Assembly: GCA_963663775.1 (NCBI GenBank)
Contig: OY760624.1
Span: forward strand, 1,550,001-1,614,000
Direction: 5' to 3'
DNA from: G963663775 sp963663775
GTDB lineage: Bacteria; Bacillota; Clostridia; Oscillospirales; Butyricicoccaceae
Length of the DNA: 64,000 nucleotides
The notes under the pieces were generated by a model that saw nothing but the letters and a program-made list of their open reading frames with translations, searched no databases and was not told where the DNA came from. Below are positions 1 through 8,721 of this stretch, in pieces. Position numbers and translations under genes: made by a program. Position 1 is the stretch's first letter. Each line of letters starts with the position of its first letter.

Positions 1-1775
1 TGTCTGACGTAGCTATCGTTGTTAAGAAGGAAGAAACCGTTAGCGGCAAGCAGGTTAAGCTGCAGATGTTCGATGACACCACTAAGGTTGTTACCGTAAA
101 CGATGATGACGGCACTGTTACCTATGCAAACCTGTCTGCAGGTACTGCATATGAATTCTCCGTCAACACCAGCGGCGAATATTCTTTCAACACAGTAAAC
201 GCTACAGCTGACTACTATGGCGACTTCACAAGCTTGGGCTTGGGCACCATGAACCTCAGCAGCGGTTACTACACAAGTGTAACAGGTGTTACAACTGATA
301 CCTCTACCTACACCATTGATGACTCTGCTGATGTTATCCTGTTCACAGGTAACGTATCTACTACAGCATCCAACACAACAAGCAACGACTCTGATGTTAT
401 TTCCGGTAAGGAATTCAAGACCATGGCTTCCACTAACCTGGCAAGCGCTACGTCTGTAATTTCTTTCAAGGAAGAAATCAGCGGTCTGAAGAAGATTGGC
501 GCAATGGCTGTTCGTGTTAATAGCCTGAGCAACACCGGCATCACCACATACGACAACTATGGTTACATTGTAACTGCAGGCGCTCGTTCTGGTTCGAATG
601 CTGTAACCTTCACCATCTGGAACGGTACTGAAAACGTACAGGTTACCAAGACTGGTACTTCCAACAACACCCTGTATGCGAAGGGCATGGTAGTAGGTTA
701 CTCTTCTGTCGATTCTGATGGCTACATCAAGGATTGCACTTTGTTGGATTCTACAAAGGTTACCATGACTGCTTTGACTAGCGTAAGCGACGCAAAGGAT
801 ACCATCGTAACTGCAAACGTTGCATATGGCGCAAGCGCTTCTACCTATGAACTGGATGTGAAGAGCGACAGCCATGTACTGTATGTTGACTCCGACAACG
901 ATACCGATGCTAACATCGGCGTTGCAGGCGGCAGCCTCCGTACAGCAAACGACTACACTGGCACAAACAGCTATGGCAACAAGATTCCGAACGCATTGGT
1001 TGTTGGTAACGTTGACAAGGTTGAACTTATCATCGTAGATACTGCAAACGACTACTCTGCAGCACCGAGCCCGTACTACGTATCTCCGACTGCAGCAGCA
1101 TTGTCTGCAACTGCATCTGCTTCTACAAGAGCATTTGGCGATACTACTACATTCACCTACAGCGCAACTTCTGCTAACATTGCAGTTGGTACAGCTGTAA
1201 CTCCGACTGTTAAGAACAGCACTGGTACTGATGTAACAGCATCTACAACTGCAACTCCTGCTAACCTGGCTGGTACTTTGGCAGCTGGTACAGCATCACC
1301 GACAGTTGCTGTTGCTGCTGGTGCATTGCCGGTAGGTACTTACACAGTAACGCTGACAGCAGGTACTACAACAACTACAGCTACCTTCACTGTAACAGCT
1401 ACCTCTGTTGTAGCAAATGACTTCTTGGCAGCAAATGCAAATACAACAACAGGTATTTCTACAGGTGTAACTACAGTTGCGAATATCTCTGCTGGTACTC
1501 CGGCATTCGCTTCTCTGCCGTCTGGTGTCACAGCAACTACATTGAGCTACGTTGAAAAGACCAACAATGCTACTATGTATGGTGCTATTGAAGCTACCGA
1601 CGTTGTAACTGCAACTGTAACTCTGACTCCGTCTACCGGCTATGAGTTTGCAACTGCTCTGGCAACTGTTGGTGCAACATTCCAAACAGATGCACTGGCT
1701 AACACTTGGACTGTAACTGCAGTTAATTCCACCACTGGTGCAATCACTGCAACTTGCGACTTCACAATTGCTTAA
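1..1775 (+). CDS. S-layer-type surface protein, C-terminal part (5' truncated by window edge)
   Basis: The frame is open from base 3 with no start in the window, so 590 residues of a larger protein are visible. No SLH motif is present in this part; if it has any they lie upstream. Residues up to about 360 contain a module also found in the next gene: a VLYVDS strand, a G-x-x-x-TA turn, a Y/G-N-hydrophobic segment and a final LIIVDTAND. The last 220 residues are Thr/Ala/Val-rich and beta-like. Codon use is strikingly different from the neighbours (GGT, GTT, GCA, AAC preferred, lower GC), which suggests very high expression, as in major S-layer proteins. It is followed by a strong terminator. 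Surface location is inferred from composition and the downstream SLH paralogues. Confidence 0.75.
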   Translation, partial: SDVAIVVKKEETVSGKQVKLQMFDDTTKVVTVNDDDGTVTYANLSAGTAYEFSVNTSGEYSFNTVNATADYYGDFTSLGLGTMNLSSGYYTSVTGVTTDTSTYTIDDSADVILFTGNVSTTASNTTSNDSDVISGKEFKTMASTNLASATSVISFKEEISGLKKIGAMAVRVNSLSNTGITTYDNYGYIVTAGARSGSNAVTFTIWNGTENVQVTKTGTSNNTLYAKGMVVGYSSVDSDGYIKDCTLLDSTKVTMTALTSVSDAKDTIVTANVAYGASASTYELDVKSDSHVLYVDSDNDTDANIGVAGGSLRTANDYTGTNSYGNKIPNALVVGNVDKVELIIVDTANDYSAAPSPYYVSPTAAALSATASASTRAFGDTTTFTYSATSANIAVGTAVTPTVKNSTGTDVTASTTATPANLAGTLAAGTASPTVAVAAGALPVGTYTVTLTAGTTTTTATFTVTATSVVANDFLAANANTTTGISTGVTTVANISAGTPAFASLPSGVTATTLSYVEKTNNATMYGAIEATDVVTATVTLTPSTGYEFATALATVGATFQTDALANTWTVTAVNSTTGAITATCDFTIA

Positions 1776-1825
1776 TCTCTGAGTTTCTCAGGATTCGGTT
1801 CATGTGAATCGTTTGTAATAGTCGA

Positions 1826-1857
1826 AAGCCCCCTCGGGAAACCGAGGGGGCTTTTTT
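1826..1857 (+). terminator. Rho-independent terminator of the S-layer-type gene
   Basis: A perfect 12-bp stem (AAGCCCCCTCGG) with a GAAA tetraloop is followed by a T run. It lies 50 bases after the stop codon and separates the highly expressed gene from the SLH operon. Confidence 0.93.
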
Positions 1858-1866
1858 CGTCTGCTT

Positions 1867-2038
1867 GTGCACGTAACGTGTAGTTGTCTGCATTTTTGTG
1901 CACATATTGTGCTGTGCCATTTAGTGCAGTGCACCAAGCTATCGTGCACATTCTGTGCTATGTACACATTTTGTGCACAACTTGCCGTATAAAGCCATAT
2001 ATCGTGCACTTCTGCGTCCGCCTTGACGAAATGTGCAA
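1867..2038. repeat. Phased array of GTGCAC palindromes upstream of the SLH operon
   Basis: Exact GTGCAC palindromes start at 1867, 1898, 1929, 1944, 1973 and 2004, with a degenerate GTGCAA at 2033. Steps are 31, 31, 15, 29, 31 and 29 bases, close to whole or half multiples of about 31 bp (three helical turns). The tetramer GTGC occurs 11 times on this strand in about 170 bases. The array fills the gap between the upstream terminator and the promoter at 2023-2051. It is best read as a multi-site regulator-binding region, but the binding protein is unknown. Confidence 0.6.
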
Positions 2039-2051
2039 AATGGCGTATCAT
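2023..2051 (+). promoter_or_regulatory. SigA-type promoter of the SLH operon
   Basis: TTGACG at 2023-2028, a 17-base spacer and TATCAT at 2046-2051, about 36 bases upstream of the SLH start codon. A GTGCAA site lies inside the spacer. Confidence 0.75.
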
Positions 2052-2086
2052 AGAATGAGTAAACCATGCCAAAGGAGAAGGGATTT

Positions 2087-4858
2087 ATGATGAAAAAGCG
2101 GATTTTCGCTTGGCTTGTTGCGTGTGCGTGTGTACTGACCAGCTTTGCAGGGGCGGCGTTCACCGATGCGGCGCAGATTGACGCCACCGAAGCGGTGCAG
2201 ATGCTCTCTTCGCTTGAGATTGTCGGCGGATATGCCGACGGCAGCTACAAACCAAATGCCACCGTCACCCGCGGCGAAATGGCAAAGATGATTTATGCGG
2301 TTTGTCTGGGCACAAGCGATGCGTCAGCCTATCAAGACGTATCGACGGATTTTACAGACATCAGCGGGCATTGGGCACGGGGATACATTAAATATTGTCA
2401 GCTGAATAACATTTTGGCGGGCAGAACCGCAACACGGTTTGCACCCGATGAAACCGTGACGGGCAGTGAAGCGGCAAAAATGCTGCTTGTGGTGATGGGA
2501 TATGACCCCGCCCGTGCAGGCTTGACGGGCACAGCATGGGAACAGAGCACCCTTGCCCTTGCGGCGGATGCACACCTGCTCGATGACGTGAACTGCGATT
2601 TTACGGCGGCATTGCCCCGCCAATATGCCGCACAGCTGCTCTACAATGCCATTGATGGGAACTGCGTCACATGGTCAAAAGATGCAGAAAGCTATGATGC
2701 GCTGGATAAGGACGGGCTGAAGCGTACGGTTGGCGAAAAATATTTGGGGATGTATACCAGCGTGGGCACGCTCGTCAAGGTGCAGGCGGATTCCATCACG
2801 ATTGTGCAGAACGATGAGGATTTGTCAGACAGCAGCTCTACGTTAACAACATTTAGTAATGTTTCACAGGATTATACAGGTTTGCTCGGACATCGCATTC
2901 GTGTCATGAACAAAAATGATAAGGTGAACCAAGTGCTCGGCGTGTATGAAACCGATGGCAGTACTTGCGTTACCGTAAACCATGCTGACATCAAACAAAA
3001 TGGCACTGGCATCAAATGCAATGACATCAAATATGATTTGAACACAGACGGCATCAAAATTTATCAAGATGGCGCGTATGACAAAAAAATTACCGCAGGC
3101 AGTGATTTGGTCGACACACAGTCACCCGACCAAATCATTTTGGTGGACAGCAATGATGACGGCGATTTAGAGTTGGCATTGGTGCAGCCCTATTTGGTGG
3201 CGCCCGTCACCACCGTCAGCAAAAAATCCATCAAGGCAGGCGGGGTGGAATATAAATTTGCCGATGATAACATCCAGTCGGGCATTGCAAAGGATGATTA
3301 TGTCATCATCACCCACAACGGCTACAATGACCAATATGACATCGTGAAAGCGACCAAACGCACGGGGACGGTGGTCAGTGTCAAGGGCGATGCCGACCCG
3401 TATGATATTTACAACATTGATGGCACAGAGTATGCACGTGCAGCCGAAAATTATGCGATGAACGAAATCAAGGGCGGCGAAACCGTCGAATATATTTTGG
3501 TCAACCATGTGCTGTTTTACACCAAAAGCACCTCGGAGGTCACCAGCACGGCATTCTCCAATGTGGCGATGGTGCTGGGGCTGGATACCAATCTCAACGG
3601 CAATCAAGCCAAGCTGCTGTTTATGGACGGTTCAACGAAGATTGTAACGGTGGCAGAGGGCACAAATCTGGGATTCAGCGACTTGGTGAAGGGTAATTTT
3701 TATGAAATTATGGTGGGTTCCAATGATTCCTATTATTTTGACCCGCTGACCACTTCGGAAAATTATTACAGCAACTATACTGCTGTGGACAATGGTTTGA
3801 TTAGTGGATGGTCAGGCAGCAAGCCCTCGGGCGGCAAGCCGATTACCAAGAGTGCCTATAAGGGCGTGACGCTTGCGCCTACTGCCAGTGTGATTTTGTA
3901 TGCTGCGGGCGGCAACAGCTTTCAGATTGTCGGTGCGAACCAATACACCAACCTGTTCACCGCAGAGGACAGCGTCATTGTTTCCGGCGGCGGGTTGGCA
4001 GCCTTCATGCAGACGGCACAGACCGACAAAGAAGAGGACACCGTTTATCTGATGGCAGTGGCGGTCAGCAAAATGCCCGATTTGGAAAATGACGGTTATG
4101 GCTATATCGTCAGCGACAGTGTACTGACCAGCAAAACCACCCTCAGTTATACCTTTTGGGATGGCGAACGCTATCATTCGGTGCTGGAGCAAATCGGAGA
4201 TTCGGATTTGGAAGCCACAGATCGCCTGCGGGGCATGGTCATCGGTTATACAGACATTGACAGCGATGGCACGATTTCAAATGTGGCATGCTATGGCAGT
4301 GAAGGTGACGGCATGTACATTCGCCCCCTCAAGGCGGTGTCTGGCACTGCGCTGACCTATGCCATCCAAAGCGAGGACAAGACCTTTACGATGGATAGCA
4401 GCACCAAGGTGCTGTATGTGGACAGCGGTGCCCAGCTTGCCGATGAAATCGGACAGACCAGCGGCACGGTGCAAACGGCGCAGACCACGGGCGGCTATAC
4501 CTATCCCAACACGATGCTGATTCCCAAGGGCACCGCCGGCGTGGCACTGCTTGTGGTGGATGTGCGCAATAAGCTGGATGTGCCCGGCTTGTATGTCAGC
4601 GTATACACGAAAAAGATTTCAAATGGCAAGACAAAAGCCACGATTTCGGGCGCAGACAGCGTCATGATGGGCGATAGCCTGACCGTGACACTCAAGGACA
4701 CCAAGGGGGCAACCAAGCTGATTACCCTGCAAAATGCCGTGTTTGCAGACACGGGTCTTGCCACCAAAACTGTGACACTGGAGGCGAAGCAGGAAGTGAC
4801 CTACACCATTGCTGCAGATGGAAATGGAGAGGTCAACTTGACACTTGCGGATGTATAA
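2087..4858 (+). CDS. SLH-domain surface protein, 923 aa
   Basis: The start is set by AAAGGAGAAGGG at 2071-2082 and by a clear signal peptide (MMKKR, then a hydrophobic run to about residue 27); an ATG at 2066 lies before this Shine-Dalgarno and is rejected. Three SLH-type repeats follow at about residues 30-200, with motifs such as GGYADGSYKP, TRGEMAKM, FTDISGHWA and FAPDETVTGSEAAKML. Such repeats anchor proteins to secondary cell-wall polymer. The long remainder is beta-rich and Asp/Gly/Thr-rich. Its end (VLYVDSG ... YPNTM ... LLVVDVRNK) matches the module in the preceding gene, so the two are paralogues. It is the first gene of an operon with the next two genes. Role: S-layer or S-layer-associated protein. 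Confidence 0.85.
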   Translation: MMKKRIFAWLVACACVLTSFAGAAFTDAAQIDATEAVQMLSSLEIVGGYADGSYKPNATVTRGEMAKMIYAVCLGTSDASAYQDVSTDFTDISGHWARGYIKYCQLNNILAGRTATRFAPDETVTGSEAAKMLLVVMGYDPARAGLTGTAWEQSTLALAADAHLLDDVNCDFTAALPRQYAAQLLYNAIDGNCVTWSKDAESYDALDKDGLKRTVGEKYLGMYTSVGTLVKVQADSITIVQNDEDLSDSSSTLTTFSNVSQDYTGLLGHRIRVMNKNDKVNQVLGVYETDGSTCVTVNHADIKQNGTGIKCNDIKYDLNTDGIKIYQDGAYDKKITAGSDLVDTQSPDQIILVDSNDDGDLELALVQPYLVAPVTTVSKKSIKAGGVEYKFADDNIQSGIAKDDYVIITHNGYNDQYDIVKATKRTGTVVSVKGDADPYDIYNIDGTEYARAAENYAMNEIKGGETVEYILVNHVLFYTKSTSEVTSTAFSNVAMVLGLDTNLNGNQAKLLFMDGSTKIVTVAEGTNLGFSDLVKGNFYEIMVGSNDSYYFDPLTTSENYYSNYTAVDNGLISGWSGSKPSGGKPITKSAYKGVTLAPTASVILYAAGGNSFQIVGANQYTNLFTAEDSVIVSGGGLAAFMQTAQTDKEEDTVYLMAVAVSKMPDLENDGYGYIVSDSVLTSKTTLSYTFWDGERYHSVLEQIGDSDLEATDRLRGMVIGYTDIDSDGTISNVACYGSEGDGMYIRPLKAVSGTALTYAIQSEDKTFTMDSSTKVLYVDSGAQLADEIGQTSGTVQTAQTTGGYTYPNTMLIPKGTAGVALLVVDVRNKLDVPGLYVSVYTKKISNGKTKATISGADSVMMGDSLTVTLKDTKGATKLITLQNAVFADTGLATKTVTLEAKQEVTYTIAADGNGEVNLTLADV

Positions 4859-4874
4859 ATAGGAGGGATGACCG

Positions 4875-6080
4875 ATGAAACGCAGACTTTGCGCCATGCT
4901 TTTGGCAGGAATGCTGTTGTTGGGCGGCACTGCAGCCGCAGCGAGCACCAGCAGCACCTTTAAAGATGAATCCAAAATCAACCAAACCGAGGCGGTAAAC
5001 ATCGTCAATTTGCTCGGCATTATGAGCGGTTATGACAACGGCAAATTTGAGCCAACCAAAACCGTCACCCGTGCAGAAATGGCAAAAATCCTGTATGTGT
5101 TGGCTACCGGCTCGGATGATGCCTCGAAATATGATACGGTCAGCGTGCCTTTTTGGGATATTGATTATAGTTGGGCGAAAGATTACATTCAGTATTGTTA
5201 TTCGGCAGAGCTGCTCAGCGGCAAGGGCAATGGAAAATTTGCACCCGATGACAGCGTGACAGCTGTGGAAACGGCAAAAATGTTGCTGGTGCTTTCTGGA
5301 TATGACAGCACGCATGCCGGCTTTTCGGGCAGCGATTGGCAGAGCAACGTGCTGCGCTATGCCAGCAATGCGGGTCTGCTGGAGAAGGTCACCATGTCCT
5401 TGACCGAGCCGCTGACACGGGAATTTGCCGCACAGCTGCTTGCCAATGCCCTGGAGATGGACTATGTCAAGTGGTCAAACAATAGTGCCAAATTCAATGC
5501 CACAGACGAAACCATGGGCAAGCGCACCATGCGGCTGGTGACCTATGACGGGGTGCTGCTCAGTTCCATTGGTGCGTCCATTGATGGCACGACCGTGGGC
5601 TTGGTGCAGGCACGGATTTTGGAGGACGGCAAAACCAGTGCCACCACCATTGACAACATGACCCGCAATTATGCGCACCTGCTCGGCAAGCACGTGAAGG
5701 CATATTCCCGCACATCCGGCATCAATTATGGCATGATTGCGGATGATTACAACACGGTGGACATCGAAACCAAGGGCAGCAAGGTCACCGCCATTGATGG
5801 CGAAAACCGCATTACGGTGGATAAAAAAGAGTATGCCGTCAACACGGCAAAGGGTGTGACGGTGTGCGTATTGGATGCCGTAGAGGATGCGGATACGGCG
5901 GATGTGTATACGATTTCAGGCACCACACAGACCATTGACAGCTCGCCCTTGGTGCTTGCCGAGGCCATCAGCGCAGGCGGCAGCGGCACGGTGCATGTCA
6001 TTTCCAATGATGGAGATTACACCGTGGATGTAATCGTCTTTTACACCAAAAACTTCACAAAACAGTATTTCGTAAGCTAG
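4875..6080 (+). CDS. SLH-domain surface protein, 401 aa
   Basis: The start is preceded by AGGAGG at 4861-4866. It has a signal peptide (MKRRLCAMLLAGMLLLGG) and three SLH-type repeats at about residues 30-200 (SGYDNGKFEPTKTVTRAEMAK, then WDIDYSWAKDYI, then KFAPDDSVTAVETAKML). The repeats are very similar to those of the preceding protein. The remaining 200 residues form a short beta-rich ectodomain. The gene begins 16 bases after the upstream SLH gene and is surely co-transcribed. It is probably wall-anchored; no enzymatic motif is visible. Confidence 0.85.
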   Translation: MKRRLCAMLLAGMLLLGGTAAAASTSSTFKDESKINQTEAVNIVNLLGIMSGYDNGKFEPTKTVTRAEMAKILYVLATGSDDASKYDTVSVPFWDIDYSWAKDYIQYCYSAELLSGKGNGKFAPDDSVTAVETAKMLLVLSGYDSTHAGFSGSDWQSNVLRYASNAGLLEKVTMSLTEPLTREFAAQLLANALEMDYVKWSNNSAKFNATDETMGKRTMRLVTYDGVLLSSIGASIDGTTVGLVQARILEDGKTSATTIDNMTRNYAHLLGKHVKAYSRTSGINYGMIADDYNTVDIETKGSKVTAIDGENRITVDKKEYAVNTAKGVTVCVLDAVEDADTADVYTISGTTQTIDSSPLVLAEAISAGGSGTVHVISNDGDYTVDVIVFYTKNFTKQYFVS

Positions 6081-6088
6081 GAGTTCGC

Positions 6089-6427
6089 ATGAATATTCAG
6101 ATTTTTGGCACAAAAAAGTGTTTTGATACCAAAAAAGCGCAGCGTTGGTTTCAAGAGCGTAAAATCAAAGTGCAATTCATTGATTTGACGCAAAAGGAAA
6201 TGAGCGATGGCGAATTTACATCGGTTTGCCGTGCAGTCGGCGGTATGGATGCACTTGTGAATCCGAACGCCAAAGAGGCGGCATCCCTGCGCTATCTGGC
6301 ATTGGAGGAGGACCGCATACAAAAGCTGCGGGAAACCCCTTCGCTGATGAAGACACCGATTGTGCGCAACGGCAAAGCTGCCGCAACGGTTGGCTATCAG
6401 CCAGACATTTGGAGCAATTGGGAATAA
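6089..6427 (+). CDS. ArsC/Spx-family thioredoxin-fold protein, 112 aa
   Basis: The N-terminus NIQIFGTKKCFDTKKAQRW fits the ArsC/Spx/YffB family: a beta strand, one Cys at position 10, then a helix with the KKAxxW pattern. A later LMKTPIVRNGKA matches the cis-Pro loop and strand of this fold. The length of 112 residues is typical. Spx has CxxC at this place; here only one Cys is seen, which is closer to the YffB/ArsC-like branch. It starts 8 bases after the SLH gene stop, with AGGAG overlapping that region, and ends at a terminator, so it appears to be the last gene of the SLH operon. Its substrate is unknown. Confidence 0.75.
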   Translation: MNIQIFGTKKCFDTKKAQRWFQERKIKVQFIDLTQKEMSDGEFTSVCRAVGGMDALVNPNAKEAASLRYLALEEDRIQKLRETPSLMKTPIVRNGKAAATVGYQPDIWSNWE

Positions 6428-6430
6428 GAA

Positions 6431-6464
6431 AAACCCCCTGCTGTTTATGCCAGCAGGGGGTTTT
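6431..6464. terminator. Bidirectional terminator between convergent genes
   Basis: The stem AAAACCCCCTGCTG/CAGCAGGGGGTTTT with a short loop has an A run on the left and T run on the right. It can serve the SLH operon on the + strand and the GTPase operon on the - strand. Confidence 0.9.
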
Positions 6465-6471
6465 GTTGCAT

Positions 6472-7413
6472 TCAATTGAAATAGACCAGTTCAGGGTCGG
6501 CTTTTTGTGCGGGTTCTATGTGGGTGGCGTACAGCACCGGCGCATCGCCCCGAAACTGCGCATAATAGGCGGTTTGTATCGTTGCAGTGACGGTGACCCA
6601 GTCTTCTTGCTGATATTTTGCAGCCTCCTCGCTTTGGCACAGGAAGCCGATAAAAGTGATGTCATCAGCACAGCAAACCATCCCAAAGCGACCGGGTACA
6701 AAGGTGTCGGGCGCAAAATCCTTGCCTTTATACACCATTCCCGTGACTTTGACCGTCTTGCCCACATATTTTTCGGGAGATTGCATCGCATCGATATACC
6801 ACACGCCATAGTTTTCGTCGGAAATTTCAATCACAGGCGCATCGAGGTCAAACGGCAGCTCACTGCTGTCCATGTATTCCTCGGCAGTGCCGTCCTCGTT
6901 GTCAAAATAAAAGGTGGCACGTGGATTCATCGCCTGCAAATTGCGTGCACGCAGCGTTTCTCGGATGGCTTCGTTGGCACGATTGAGCACCACGAGTTCG
7001 GCGTTGGCAATCTGCTCCAGCATGCGTGTGCCCATATTGGCGGAATACAGCTCAAACGTCTGCGAATTGATGATGGTGACAATTTGATACACATTCCAAT
7101 CCTGCGGCAGGCAAACGCCCAGTTCGGCGATGGGCCACATGCCGTTCCATTCGAGCAGGACACGGTCTGGCTGATATTGTGCCGCCAAGGTCATCAAATG
7201 TGCGGGATTCAGCTCCTCTTGGCTTTCGATGGTGACGAGAATCGCATTGGTGCGCTGCAGCAGTTCCGTGTCGAATTCTTCTTCGCCTTCTTCGCATAGC
7301 AGAACCAGCGTGCGTTCGTCCTCGGTAAAATTCGGGTCACCCAAGGTTTCTTTCATAAAGCTGGTCTTGCCGCTCTCCAAAAACCCCGCAAAGGCATAAA
7401 CAGGTACTTCCAT
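6472..7413 (-). CDS. COG0523/CobW-like GTPase with C-terminal OB-like domain, 313 aa
   Basis: The P-loop GFLESGKTSFM is near the N-terminus (about residues 9-19), and VVLNRAN near residue 142 stands where the NKxD specificity motif is expected. The GCxCC metal motif of true COG0523 metallochaperones is absent. The C-terminal third (about 190-313; VGKTVKVTGMVYKG, CCADDITFIGFLC) resembles the OB-like C-terminal region of the YcgQ/DUF1980 family. The preferred ATG at 7413 follows AAGGGG; a GTG at 7422 is an alternative. It lies 12 bases after the neighbouring CobW gene and is probably translated from the same message. Likely role: metal (zinc) homeostasis accessory factor; the partner is unknown. 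Confidence 0.7.
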   Translation of the reverse strand: MEVPVYAFAGFLESGKTSFMKETLGDPNFTEDERTLVLLCEEGEEEFDTELLQRTNAILVTIESQEELNPAHLMTLAAQYQPDRVLLEWNGMWPIAELGVCLPQDWNVYQIVTIINSQTFELYSANMGTRMLEQIANAELVVLNRANEAIRETLRARNLQAMNPRATFYFDNEDGTAEEYMDSSELPFDLDAPVIEISDENYGVWYIDAMQSPEKYVGKTVKVTGMVYKGKDFAPDTFVPGRFGMVCCADDITFIGFLCQSEEAAKYQQEDWVTVTATIQTAYYAQFRGDAPVLYATHIEPAQKADPELVYFN

Positions 7414-7425
7414 AGCAGCCACCCC

Positions 7426-8589
7426 TTATTCGATGCCGAACAGCTCGGCAAGCTGTGGCTCGGCAAGGTCTGCACCGATGACGCACAAACGCCCGGTATA
7501 ATCGGCACTGCCACGGCGGATTTCCGGCTCGCCCGGTACATAATCGAAGTGCAGCCACGTGCCGTCCGTGCAGGGTAAAATTCCCTTAGCACGCAAAACC
7601 GTACCATAGGACGCACTGTCCAGCGCATCCAGTGCAAAGGAAAGCTCCTGCTCGGTGAACTGGCGTGGCGTTTCCCGTCCCCATGCGGTGAAAATATCGT
7701 CTGCCGCATGATGGTGGTGGTCGTGTCCGCAGCCACAGTCGTGGTCATGCTCGTGATGGTCGTGTCCGCAATCGCAGTCGTGGTCATGCTCGTGGTGGTC
7801 GTGTCCGCAGTCACAGTCGTGGTCATGCTCGTGGTGGTCATGTCCGCAACCGCACTCGTGGTCATGCTCGTGGTGGTCGTGTCCGCAGTCACAGTCGTGG
7901 TCATGCTCGTGGTGGTGGTCATGTCCACAATCGCAGTCATGCGCATGGTGCTGTGCATGTGCCAGTTCGGCACGCATTTCATCCGCCAGAGAATGGGAAT
8001 TCTCCATCGCATCCAGCAGCTGTGCGCCCGTTAGTGCGTCCCAAGAGGTGGTGACGATGTGCGCCTTTTCGTTATGTTCCCGCAGCATTGCAACAGCAGC
8101 ATCCAGCTTTGCCTGCGGGAGAGATGCCGTGCGGGAAAGAATAATCGCACAGGAATTTTCGATTTGATTGAGATAAAACTCGCCAAAATTGCGCAGATAC
8201 ATCTTGATTTTGCCCGCATCCACCACGGTGACAAAGCTGTTCAGCACGATGGGATGGTCGGCAGCCACGCCTTCCACCGCCCGAATGACATCGGATAGCT
8301 TGCCGACACCCGAAGGCTCAATCAGCACACGGTCGGGGTGATATTGCTCGAGCACCTGCCCCAAAGCTTCGCCGAAATCGCCCACCAGGGAACAGCAGAT
8401 GCAGCCGGAGTTCATTTCCGTGACTTGCACGCCGGCTTCTTTTAAAAATCCGCCGTCAATCCCGATTTCGCCGAATTCATTTTCAATCAGCACAATTTTT
8501 TCAGTCGAAAGTGCTTCGCTAAGCAGTTTTTTGATGAGTGTGGTTTTTCCGGCACCCAAAAAGCCAGAAATAATGTCAATTTTGGTCAT
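7426..8589 (-). CDS. COG0523/CobW-like GTPase with Cys/His-rich repeat, putative metallochaperone, 387 aa
   Basis: ATG 8589 is chosen because AAAGGAGCAAC lies just upstream and the protein then starts MTKIDIISGFLGAGKTTL, with the P-loop at residues 8-17. The GCICC motif of the metallochaperone GTPases is at about residues 62-66. The usual NKxD motif reads SRTA. Residues about 215-293 are a low-complexity metal-binding insert made of about six 13-residue units of the type HDCDCGHDHHEHD. The C-terminal CobW_C domain follows. Such proteins hand Zn, Ni or Co to target enzymes using GTP hydrolysis. It is the first gene of a two-gene operon with a second COG0523 member. The metal is not determinable from sequence. 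Confidence 0.88.
   Translation of the reverse strand: MTKIDIISGFLGAGKTTLIKKLLSEALSTEKIVLIENEFGEIGIDGGFLKEAGVQVTEMNSGCICCSLVGDFGEALGQVLEQYHPDRVLIEPSGVGKLSDVIRAVEGVAADHPIVLNSFVTVVDAGKIKMYLRNFGEFYLNQIENSCAIILSRTASLPQAKLDAAVAMLREHNEKAHIVTTSWDALTGAQLLDAMENSHSLADEMRAELAHAQHHAHDCDCGHDHHHEHDHDCDCGHDHHEHDHECGCGHDHHEHDHDCDCGHDHHEHDHDCDCGHDHHEHDHDCGCGHDHHHHAADDIFTAWGRETPRQFTEQELSFALDALDSASYGTVLRAKGILPCTDGTWLHFDYVPGEPEIRRGSADYTGRLCVIGADLAEPQLAELFGIE
7711..7946 (-). repeat. Tandem 39-bp coding repeat (Cys/His-rich units)
   Basis: About six imperfect copies of a 39-base unit encode HDCDCGHDHHEHD-like segments within the GTPase gene. The phase is always a multiple of three, so copy-number change would keep the frame and alter metal-binding capacity. 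Confidence 0.9.
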
Positions 8590-8669
8590 GAAATGTTGCT
8601 CCTTTGCAAGGGAAGCGATGTCGATGCCGATTGCATGAACCGCTTCCATCTATCGTCCAGTTACTCTAC

Positions 8670-8698
8670 AGTTTACCCCTTTTTTGGCATAAAAACAA
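8670..8698 (-). promoter_or_regulatory. Promoter of the COG0523 operon
   Basis: On the - strand, TTGTTT (8693-8698), 17-base spacer and TAAACT (8670-8675), about 80 bases upstream of the start codon. No recognisable Zur operator was seen. Confidence 0.5.
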
Positions 8699-8721
8699 GC
8701 CTTGCAGAAATATTTTCCGCA

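Noticed and set aside
7711..7946. Tandem repeat considered as a CRISPR array
   Set aside because: Units of 39 bases are contiguous without unique spacers and encode metal-binding residues in frame.
7708..8034. A + strand frame of 108 codons, Val/Met-rich, within the Cys/His repeat
   Set aside because: It is the antisense reading of the 39-base repeat; the - strand frame belongs to a good GTPase.
8590..8649. Longer start for the Cys/His-rich GTPase (20 extra residues)
   Set aside because: The ribosome site AAAGGAGC lies between the upstream ATG and ATG 8589, and the P-loop then has its normal distance from the N-terminus.
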